A stretch of DNA of 64,000 nt from Chryseobacterium bernardetii (GTDB taxonomy: Bacteria; Bacteroidota; Bacteroidia; Flavobacteriales; Weeksellaceae). This document shows, piece by piece, positions 19,280-26,804 of the stretch. A program made the position numbers and the translations under genes. The stretch's first letter is position 1, and every line of letters begins with the position of its first letter. Under the pieces are notes generated by a model. That model had not been told where the DNA came from, did not search any database, and was given only the letters and a program-made list of their open reading frames with translations. The stretch is taken from NCBI RefSeq assembly GCF_003815975.1, contig NZ_CP033932.1, positions 4,507,501 to 4,571,500 on the forward strand, given 5' to 3'.

Positions 19280-19302
19280 CTAAAAAATCAAACACATGAA
19301 TT

Positions 19303-19476
19303 ATGCAAACACAATATCCCGAAACGGTAAAGTTACCAAGAAAAGAAAACCAAGCGCAACTGCACCGACAGTTGGAGCAGTTCGAACGGTGGATGAGAAA
19401 ACCAAAGGATGCAGGGGAAATACAAAAGGACAAACAGAAGTCCGTACCACCTGCGATGTTGCCAATGCCTTTTTAG
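19303..19476 (+). CDS. Small ORF of the PRTRC module in the frame opposed to the annotated long frame
   Basis: 57 residues (MQTQYPETVKLPRKENQAQL at the start, MLPMPF at the end), highly polar and helical with RQLEQFERWMRKP in the middle. It occupies the region where the competing frame from 19296 gives a Thr/Lys-rich, low-complexity text unlike a folded protein. The stop codon is two bases before the ATG of the next gene. I think this frame is the real one and the long frame starts later. No family recognised. Confidence 0.5.
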   Translation: MQTQYPETVKLPRKENQAQLHRQLEQFERWMRKPKDAGEIQKDKQKSVPPAMLPMPF

Positions 19477-19478
19477 GA

Positions 19479-20444
19479 ATGCGCTTTCCTCCACGATTGC
19501 AGGAAACCGAAACTATACAGGACTGTGATAGATTAAAAATGGACAGGGATTTTAAAAAATCCCTGTCTCTAATCGCTAAAAAATTTAATCTTTCTTTACA
19601 GGATTGTGAAAATATCCCTTTTCCGTATAACATTGCTGAATCAATGGCAGACCTTAAAAAACAGCTTAAAATTACGGAGACGGATTGGAAAGAAGTCCGA
19701 TTGATACATCATAATAACAGCACCTACTTCGCAAAGGAAGACAGATACGATACAGGAATGACTTTATACTATATCCCTGTGATTCCACTTTATGGTATCC
19801 TGCACAATTCAGAAACTGAACAGGCTAGTAAGCTTTTACTTTCTGTATGTGCCTACATCTATCAGGTTCTCGGTGTACCCTACTACAGAACTGATGATTG
19901 CTATCTGTACTCTATGTATGAAATACATGAAAATTGGATGTACGATGACGGTGCGGAGGAAGAGTTTATAGCCGACTTCAATGATGCTAAACACATCGGT
20001 GATTTTATCAAAAAAATAATCAGTGACCCGATAAACCTGCACAGTTACACAAACCGTTTAAAAACATTTGTCGCAAAAACCGATTTTGATAAAAAATGCC
20101 TGACTGTAGCAAAGTCTTTTTATAAGATTTTTAGCGCCTATCCTAATGTTCGAATCAATAGAAAATTCTATCCCTTGCGTTTCAGGGAAAGAATAGAAAT
20201 TGATGAGCCTGCAATTTCATTGGATAACTATGTTTCATTTTGCGCTTCGATTCACGGTAGTTTATTTGAATCGCTCTGCCAGTCCGTTAACGATGATTTA
20301 CAGGAATACTGCGAAATAGACGAGCCTACACGCTTTATCCCCTACGACAACAGGAGAATAAAAGAAAACAATTTTGATTTTGAAAGCAAGGTTTTTAATG
20401 CCATTGATAACCTTATTCAAATTTGGCAGGAACATCAACTCTAA
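19479..20444 (+). CDS. PRTRC module protein in the F position
   Basis: 321 residues from MRFPPRLQETETIQDCD; the same frame runs open back to an ATG at 19296, but those 61 codons conflict with the 57-residue ORF and look non-coding. The body is alpha/beta with many aromatic residues (MTLYYIPVIPLYGIL, LGVPYYRTDDCYLYSMY). Its place between PRTRC C and B is where the F protein or a Bacteroidota-specific equivalent sits. Soluble; function unknown. Confidence 0.6.
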   Translation: MRFPPRLQETETIQDCDRLKMDRDFKKSLSLIAKKFNLSLQDCENIPFPYNIAESMADLKKQLKITETDWKEVRLIHHNNSTYFAKEDRYDTGMTLYYIPVIPLYGILHNSETEQASKLLLSVCAYIYQVLGVPYYRTDDCYLYSMYEIHENWMYDDGAEEEFIADFNDAKHIGDFIKKIISDPINLHSYTNRLKTFVAKTDFDKKCLTVAKSFYKIFSAYPNVRINRKFYPLRFRERIEIDEPAISLDNYVSFCASIHGSLFESLCQSVNDDLQEYCEIDEPTRFIPYDNRRIKENNFDFESKVFNAIDNLIQIWQEHQL

Positions 20445-20456
20445 AATTTAGAAATC

Positions 20457-21167
20457 ATGGAAGATATTACAAACAGCTTTGGAACCTATTTTTACCCCTC
20501 AAGCGCATTGGTCTTTTATCAAAGCAACGGTGGCTTAAATGATACTTATGTCGAACACTTTGATATGGACAGTGATGGAGCGCCCGTTAATCCCCACCCC
20601 CTCACAATAGGTGAAGCAAAAAGGTTGGCGACAGCCCTAAATATTGATGAAGACAGTCTCACTCAGCTAAAATCAGATGGCATTTTACCCAATAACCTAT
20701 TGTCATTTGACGCAAAATCCGCAACCATAATCTGGTATAGCAAATCTCAAAAAAGAGAACTTCTATTTTCTGAGGGGCTTGGAATAAAATCAGGAATGGC
20801 ACAAACCCCGCCTTTGGTCTGGATGGCAGACCGAGAATCACTCCATGTCTATGCATTAGCCATCAATAGAAAACCAACAGCAAACACCGCCCTGCATTAT
20901 GCGCCTTTTTTCAATGTATATGAAAGTGGTGAGGTCTGTATGGGAACAGTGGACATAAAAGCAACCGAAACAGGTTCCATAAAAGAGCTGATGACCTTAT
21001 GGGAAAACTATTTTTTTAATAGCTATTTCTCCCACCTGATGGCTGACCATAATCCTGTTGACGGAAACTGCGTACTGCTGTGGGAAAGCTTAATCGGAAC
21101 TGATACCATGTTCCCAACTGATAGACTTATCAAAAGCAATCAAAAACTTAAAGATATATTACGATGA
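20457..21167 (+). CDS. PRTRC system protein B
   Basis: 236 residues, matching PRTRC B: a beta-rich N-terminal half with LTIGEAKRLATAL, and a C-terminal half with VWMADRESLHVYAL, NTALHYAPFFNV and GEVCMGTV, ending in a helical segment. The stop overlaps the ThiF start (ATGA). Cytosolic; biochemical role unknown. Confidence 0.85.
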   Translation: MEDITNSFGTYFYPSSALVFYQSNGGLNDTYVEHFDMDSDGAPVNPHPLTIGEAKRLATALNIDEDSLTQLKSDGILPNNLLSFDAKSATIIWYSKSQKRELLFSEGLGIKSGMAQTPPLVWMADRESLHVYALAINRKPTANTALHYAPFFNVYESGEVCMGTVDIKATETGSIKELMTLWENYFFNSYFSHLMADHNPVDGNCVLLWESLIGTDTMFPTDRLIKSNQKLKDILR

Positions 21168-21976
21168 GAACGCCAAAAACAAATGTCCACTTTTTGGACA
21201 ATTATCTGCTAAGCCCAACAAACCCCATCCGTGTCAACGTAATCGGTGCAGGTGGAACAGGTTCAAAATTTATGACTGCGCTGATGGAAATCAACCACAG
21301 TTTATTGGAACTTAACCACCCAGGATTGGAGGTACATCTTTGGGATAACGATATGATAACCTCGGCAAACGTAGGTCGCCAAAGATTTGCAGAATCAGAA
21401 AAGGGACTTTATAAATCTCAGGCAATTATCAATAGGCTGAACCGTTGGTCGGGTACAAACTGGAAAGCCAAAACAGAAAAATTCCAAAGGGATGAAAAAG
21501 GAGAAATACCGCTCCATGCAGGTGCATCAATTTATGTATCCTGTGTCGATACCGTGGGTTCAAGATTTACGATTGCAGAAATATTACAGGAACTAAACAG
21601 CAAATACGCAAACCACAGGGATAAAGGAAGGTATTGGTTAGACCTTGGGAACACCAAATACACAGGTCAGGCAATACTGTCAACCATTGGAAAAATAGAG
21701 CAGCCCACATCAAAGAAATTCAAAACCTTTGATTCGCTTCCCTCCATTATTGTTGAATACGGTGATGCAATGCTCAGTTCTGAAAAAGAGGATAACACAC
21801 CAAGCTGCTCGCTGGCTGAAGCTCTTTTAAAACAGGACCTTTTTATCAACAGCACCATTGCACAAATGGGAGCTTCCCTCCTTTGGAATATGTTTAAAAC
21901 GGGAATGACAGAAAATAGAGGCTTCTTTTTAAATCTAAAGAATTTCAGAACTCAACCTATTTGCGTTGGCAGTTGA
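21164..21976 (+). CDS. PRTRC system ThiF-family protein
   Basis: 270 residues with a Rossmann ATP-binding motif VNVIGAGGTGSKF (residues 24-36) and a HLWDNDMITSANVGRQRF segment, typical of ThiF/MoeB/E1-type adenylating enzymes. No clear catalytic Cys of the E1 type was found; a Cys in SIYVSCVDTVGSRF is a candidate. It presumably activates the C-terminus of a protein or small molecule within the PRTRC set; the target is unknown. Last gene of the operon, followed by two hairpins. Confidence 0.88.
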   Translation: MRTPKTNVHFLDNYLLSPTNPIRVNVIGAGGTGSKFMTALMEINHSLLELNHPGLEVHLWDNDMITSANVGRQRFAESEKGLYKSQAIINRLNRWSGTNWKAKTEKFQRDEKGEIPLHAGASIYVSCVDTVGSRFTIAEILQELNSKYANHRDKGRYWLDLGNTKYTGQAILSTIGKIEQPTSKKFKTFDSLPSIIVEYGDAMLSSEKEDNTPSCSLAEALLKQDLFINSTIAQMGASLLWNMFKTGMTENRGFFLNLKNFRTQPICVGS

Positions 21977-21985
21977 AAAACTGCC
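21968..21985. terminator. Hairpin overlapping the ThiF stop codon
   Basis: GGCAGT (21968-21973), loop TGAAAA containing the stop codon, then ACTGCC. First of two hairpins in tandem. Confidence 0.5.
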
Positions 21986-21988
21986 GGC

Positions 21989-22030
21989 GCCAAAATTCGG
22001 CTCCTCCTATGGTCGGAACCGAATTTTGGC
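21989..22030. terminator. 12-bp perfect hairpin downstream of the PRTRC operon
   Basis: GCCAAAATTCGG (21989-22000) pairs with CCGAATTTTGGC (22019-22030), loop of 18. No T run follows, so it may be a structural or protein-binding element; end of transcription of the operon is the simplest reading. Confidence 0.55.
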
Positions 22031-22622
22031 AGAAAAGCGGTGCAACCAGTTTTAAAAATAGCACCCGCGGAGCCATTCCATTTTAAAAACCGCTTGCGGC
22101 TCGTTCATTATTTTGGTTTGTTTTCTTCTAACAACTAAATTCTGTTTATCAATTTATATTTTTTTCTAATTCTTTTATCAAAAGCCATTCCCACAAATTT
22201 GCCATGATTTTTAAAAAAAATCTATTTATAAAAGGGACTATTTTTAAAGTTTATAAACAATAAAAGCACCGACGGGTACTTTTTAAATTTCATTTAATGC
22301 TATGATTTTATATTTATCCAGCCTTCAAAAAATAAATTCTTAGGTATATTTTAGGCATTAATTTTATTTTAAAGTTTTCAGAAAAAAGCTGTATCGGTTG
22401 AATACTAATCTTTTATAGAGATAATCAAAGAAGTCAGGTAACGATTTGGTAACGGTGCTTATTGCTTTGCTTTTCAATGTGTTTCCGCTAGCTCACAACA
22501 AATATAAATAATTTTAAGTGTTATTTCACAATATCTAAATTCTAATTGCTTTAACAACGTCAGCTTGTTTACGAACTGACGTTGCATAATTAATAGAAAG
22601 CACTGTTCTTATTTTTTTACTT
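22031..22622. other. Non-coding stretch between the PRTRC operon and the R-M-like module
   Basis: No gene seen. It contains the GTAAC double repeat at 22437-22454 and a perfect 9-bp hairpin CAACGTCAG/CTGACGTTG at 22555-22584, 39 bp beyond the stop of the GIY-YIG gene. The hairpin may end that transcript, though it lacks a T run. Confidence 0.5.
22437..22454. repeat. Direct repeat GGTAACG x2, 11-bp period
   Basis: GGTAACG at 22437-22443 and 22448-22454, one helical turn apart. The same arrangement (GTAAC twice at 11 bp) occurs at 30407-30424. Possible integrase arm-type or attachment-associated repeats. Confidence 0.4.
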
Positions 22623-23834
22623 TTATTTCAATTTAATCTTTTTCTCAGCAGGGTCGTATTCGTAGTTTACTATATTTTCATTTAAAATCAATTGAATTGT
22701 TTCTTCGATTACTTCAAAAGGAACTACAAACCATTCTCTCGGATTTAGTCTTTGTCCTTTTTCATTAAACAAGTCAATGTCTAAACAAGCTTTTGCAAAA
22801 AATCTATGCAAAAGACCTTCTAGTTTGTCAGCATTTCTATTATAAACTTTGTAAGTCGCAATTTTCTGTACGTCCGCAAATAAATAGGTCGCTTCATTTT
22901 TTGCATTTTTTATTCTCTCATCTACTGAATTTCTGGCAAAACCAACTTTATATAAGTCTTTAATGTTTGCTATTTGAGTGTTGCTTGATTTTGATTTCAG
23001 TACATAAATCCAACCTGATTGTACATCTTCTTCCTTTACAAGTCCTGTATTGACAAATAAGTCTTGTTCGATTTTCTCATAAGTATTGGTAATCAATTTT
23101 CCGTTTTTTTGGATTTGCTTACCTAAGGAACGAAAAAGCATATTGCTGTAAGTTCCATTTTCAAAAATTGTTCTCGTACGCCCTTCTGTGCGAACTCTGT
23201 TTCCTGAACCTAATTCTTTTTCTTCTGTTTTCAAATTCGCAGATTCTAAGTACAAAAGAATGCCATCCATTAAATAAAAATCGCCTACGTGAAGATTTTT
23301 TTCAATGTTTTTAAACGGCTTTATCTTTCTTTTTCCTTCTTTGATTTCCTTATGTACTTTGAAAAACATTGCTTCATACTTCTCAAACTCTTTTTCTTTA
23401 ATTGGCTTCCTTTGTGCAACAAAATCTGCATCAGCTCTCTCTTCTGGTTTTGGTGTGTGTTTGAATTTGAAAATGTCCAAATCCTTATCTGAATCTAATA
23501 AGCCAAGTTCATCATCTTCATTCAGAATATCATCAATTGTTGTTTTTTCCAATTCAACGTATCCCAATAAGTTATGCTTGTCAAATGGTTTTAGAATCTT
23601 CTTTTGAGATTCATTTTCTCTAAAGTTTTTCAATTTTGCCATCAAACCATATTCAGACATACTTGACTTATTTGGTTCTCTTTTGTTCTTATCAAAGAAT
23701 CTGTTTATTTCTTCAAAGGAATCAATAAGTCTTTCTTCATCTGTTTTCACAGAAGAAGTTTTGGCTTTAGAATCTAACAAGCCAAAATCGTCATCATCAA
23801 AAATATCGTCTATAGTTAATTTCTTTTTAGCCAT
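22623..23834 (-). CDS. GIY-YIG (T5orf172-type) nuclease of the R-M-like operon
   Basis: 403 residues. The nuclease domain spans about 274-375: GWIYVLKS (275-281), YKVGFA (295-300), an Arg/Asp-rich helix (VDERIKNA) and later EGLLHRFFA and REWFVV. The N-terminal 120 residues are acidic and contain a repeated motif, TIDDIFDDDDFGLLDS (7-22) and TIDDILNEDDELGLLDS (99-115). It starts eight bases inside the helicase gene, so the two are coupled. It likely cleaves DNA handled by the helicase. The repeat may be a docking element. Last gene of the operon. Confidence 0.75.
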   Translation of the reverse strand: MAKKKLTIDDIFDDDDFGLLDSKAKTSSVKTDEERLIDSFEEINRFFDKNKREPNKSSMSEYGLMAKLKNFRENESQKKILKPFDKHNLLGYVELEKTTIDDILNEDDELGLLDSDKDLDIFKFKHTPKPEERADADFVAQRKPIKEKEFEKYEAMFFKVHKEIKEGKRKIKPFKNIEKNLHVGDFYLMDGILLYLESANLKTEEKELGSGNRVRTEGRTRTIFENGTYSNMLFRSLGKQIQKNGKLITNTYEKIEQDLFVNTGLVKEEDVQSGWIYVLKSKSSNTQIANIKDLYKVGFARNSVDERIKNAKNEATYLFADVQKIATYKVYNRNADKLEGLLHRFFAKACLDIDLFNEKGQRLNPREWFVVPFEVIEETIQLILNENIVNYEYDPAEKKIKLK

Positions 23835-25788
23835 TTGCCAATGCTTTTTTACGTTTTAGTTCTCTCAAAAAAACTAGTGCTTCTGCCATTCTTTTCTCCT
23901 TATGGTCAAACGCTTGAATGTTTGGTTGTTCTCCATTATTATTCTTAACCCATTCTTTTATTTTTGGCCATAACAAAATCGCTTCTTCTTCGGTCATTTC
24001 AAATTTAGTAGACTGAATATGCTCGTCAATCAATTTTAAAACTTGGGTAGTTACCGATTTTGATAAAATTTCAAAAGCTTTTTGAAAAGGATTTACTTGG
24101 TCTATCAAGTCTATATGAATATCATCAATGTTTACAAAACTACCTGCCATTCTTATAAACTTCTTATCGCCTTGTTCTTCAATAGTACTATTTTTTATAA
24201 CAGAATCAACAACTACGTGTTGTCTAACTGCTTCAATATCATCATCACTTAAGTCAGGATAAATTTCTCGAATGATTTTAGGGATTAGAACTGTATTAAT
24301 AACCTCCGGTTCAACATTCCCCGGCATTGCTTTAAGCATCTGAGGATTTTGTAATAACTTTGCTTTTAAGTCATTCAGATCTGTTTCAATGATGTCTTTG
24401 GCTCTTTGTGAAGTGGGTAATTTAAAACCCCTAATTTTGATAGTTTTCTCATCATCTTCGTCTTCATCATCCTCATCTTTTTTTAGTTTGAACTTGAAGT
24501 TTGGGGCTAAAACTTGTTCCATAAGCAGAGATGCGGTAATGGCTTTTAACATATTGTTTACAGACAATTTCACATCATCATCTTGAGCATCAGGCTGAGC
24601 AATGAGGTTGGTAAATTGTGCGTGAGATTTGTTATTACTGTCTCTCGTAGCTCTACCTATAATCTGAATAATTTCTGTCAGTGAACCTCTATAACCTATT
24701 GTTAGAGCGTGTTGGCAATAAGGCCAATCAAAGCCTTCTTTTGCCATTCCTAAAGCAATAATAATATCAATGTCATCTACCGATTTCACTTCACGTAAAT
24801 ATCCACTTATTTTATCCCTCGATTTTGGATTGTCTTGAACTAAGTCTGCAACTTTTAAAATCTTGCCTGTTTTGTGACTTTTTATGTATATCACTCCCGT
24901 GATTTCGTCTTGATATTCTATTGTTCCCAAAACATCAATAATATGGTCAACTTCATCGTGTTTAAGCTTTGAAGATTCGGCAGAGTTTACACTCGGAATA
25001 TGAATAATGGTTTTTTGATTCTCATCTAATATTTCTGCTAAGGCAGAAATTCCTGTTTCAGGATTTTTTTTGAAATATCTACCTGTATAAAAATGATAGC
25101 CAATCCCTAATGACTTTAAAAACTCATAACCGTTTAATTGTTGGTAATAAGTATAAGTTACTTTCGTAAATTTCGCTTCATCTTCTGGCATTAAAACTGG
25201 TACACTATCACCTCTAAAGTATGAACCTGTCATAGCAACAATATGAGCACTGGAATTTGCCATAATGCTTTTTAACACTTGCCCTAAGATATTGTCACCT
25301 TCTGCTGATACGTGATGAAATTCATCAATAGCAACCAAAGTATCATCCAACTTTTTCACGTCCAAACCATCAAATGCAAAACGCAAAGTGGCGTGTGTAC
25401 ACACTAAAATTTGTTCGTCAGATTCTAAAAAGTTTAAGAATGCCGTTACTTTGTTTTTCTCTTCGCCTGGCGTACATAGGTTGTATCTTGGATTGGGATT
25501 CCAATCGGCAAAAAAACCGTATTTTTTTAGTTCTGTTGTGCCAAAAGATGCTCCAATGGATTTTTCAGGAACAGCAACAATTACTTTTTTAATGCCTTGA
25601 TGTTGCAATTTATCCAAGGCAATAAACATTAAAGCCCTCGATTTACCAGATGCTGGCGGTGCTTTAAGTAATAAGTATTGAGCAGTTCTCCCTTCGTATG
25701 CTTTTTCCTGCATTTCCCGCATACCTAAACGATTGGTACTTTTGCTTTTTCCTGTTTGGTCGTATGTTACGTGTACTATATTTGGCAT
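23827..25788 (-). CDS. DEAD/DEAH-box helicase of the R-M-like operon
   Basis: 653 residues of superfamily 2: Walker A APPASGKS (43-50), DEFH (155-158), MTGSY (186-190) and QIIGRATRD (375-383). An acidic insertion (DEDDEDEDDE) lies near 432-441 and the C-terminal 200 residues are helical. It resembles the translocase subunits of type III/ISP-like restriction systems and probably moves along DNA for the nuclease encoded just after it. It begins three bases after the end of the RhuM pseudogene. Confidence 0.85.
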   Translation of the reverse strand: MPNIVHVTYDQTGKSKSTNRLGMREMQEKAYEGRTAQYLLLKAPPASGKSRALMFIALDKLQHQGIKKVIVAVPEKSIGASFGTTELKKYGFFADWNPNPRYNLCTPGEEKNKVTAFLNFLESDEQILVCTHATLRFAFDGLDVKKLDDTLVAIDEFHHVSAEGDNILGQVLKSIMANSSAHIVAMTGSYFRGDSVPVLMPEDEAKFTKVTYTYYQQLNGYEFLKSLGIGYHFYTGRYFKKNPETGISALAEILDENQKTIIHIPSVNSAESSKLKHDEVDHIIDVLGTIEYQDEITGVIYIKSHKTGKILKVADLVQDNPKSRDKISGYLREVKSVDDIDIIIALGMAKEGFDWPYCQHALTIGYRGSLTEIIQIIGRATRDSNNKSHAQFTNLIAQPDAQDDDVKLSVNNMLKAITASLLMEQVLAPNFKFKLKKDEDDEDEDDEKTIKIRGFKLPTSQRAKDIIETDLNDLKAKLLQNPQMLKAMPGNVEPEVINTVLIPKIIREIYPDLSDDDIEAVRQHVVVDSVIKNSTIEEQGDKKFIRMAGSFVNIDDIHIDLIDQVNPFQKAFEILSKSVTTQVLKLIDEHIQSTKFEMTEEEAILLWPKIKEWVKNNNGEQPNIQAFDHKEKRMAEALVFLRELKRKKALANG

Positions 25789-25791
25789 TGG

Positions 25792-26803
25792 TTATTTCTT
25801 TTTCTTGTCTACTAATTTTCTCATTTCCTTATCAAAATCGGAAATATAATTTTGGTCTTGAATCACACGGAATTTATCATACTCACTTTCGGCTTTTAGC
25901 TTTGCTTCCAACATTGATATTTTGCCGTTGTCTTTCAAAATAGGATAATCTGCCAATTCCAAAAATTGGACTAAAAAGTTATCCCAATCCTTCATATTCA
26001 TTACCTATCTGTTCCTTGCTCGGTTTTCTGCTAAGTCTAAGTAAGAAGTAACTATTCTTTCTAACGCTTTTAAATGTTCTACGTTCAAATAATTACATCA
26101 CTTTTTAAAATCTTTCCGTCTGGGGCTTGTTTCCAAGTTTTTAAGCCCATATAAATCTTGGTAGCATCTGCTTCTGTATAATAATCTCGGCAGCCGTTTT
26201 CCCAGTTATTGCCCAATGTAGTTTGTTTTGAACCGAAGCAAAAAAGTGTTGGGTTATTTCCGATTTGTTGTCATAGTCAGCAGAAAGAGCGTAGATGTCT
26301 GTAATTTTTTGATATAAACGCCTTTCACTTAATCGAATCTCACGGATTCGCTCCAACATTTCTTCGAAATAATCTTCTCCAAAATGTTTGATTTGTTTCA
26401 ATCGCTCATCATCCATAGCAAAACCTTTGATGATGTATTCGTGCAAAATTTCAGTCGCCCATTTTCTAAATTCAATGGCTCTTTGGGAGTTTACCCTGTA
26501 ACCAACCGCTGTTATGGCTCTTAAATTATAGTATTTGGTTTTATAGGTTTTGCCGTCTTCGGCAGTGTGTCGGAAATCCCGACATACTGAAGCTTCATCC
26601 AATTCGGCATCTCCAAATATTTTTTTGAGGTGTTCGGTTATGGTTGAACGTCCTTTCTCAAAGAGTTCAGCTATTGTTTTTTGAGTTGACCAAAGCGTTT
26701 TGTTTTGATAAAAAACATCTATATTTACTTTACCATTTTCAGTTTTAAAAATAACAAAGTTGTTTATAGGCTGTAAATCGTTATTTTGATTTTCTTTGCT
26801 CAT
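25792..26803 (-). pseudogene. RhuM-family gene broken by frame changes and a stop
   Basis: Read across three frames the region encodes one RhuM protein of about 335 residues. Frame one runs from MSKENQNNDLQ (ATG at 26803) to GKTAAEII. A one-base loss then shifts to YTEADATKIYMGLKTWKQAP and GKILKSDVI, a second break shifts to YLNVEHLKALERIVTSYLDL, and a TAG follows AENRARNR before MNMKDWDNFLV to the natural end. The 69-codon frame at 25792-26001 is therefore the severed C-terminus. The start is one base after the methyltransferase stop and the end is three bases before the helicase, so it was once a full operon member. RhuM proteins are linked to defence modules; role unclear. Confidence 0.85.
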
Positions 26804-26804
26804 T

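Noticed and set aside
19296..19478. N-terminal 61 codons of the long PRTRC frame
   Set aside because: Composition is unlike the rest of the protein and conflicts with a better frame; the start was moved to 19479.
25792..26001. 69-residue ORF as a separate gene before the helicase
   Set aside because: Its text (MNMKDWDNFLV, then FRVIQDQNYISDFDKEMRKL) is the C-terminus of RhuM and belongs to the broken gene upstream.
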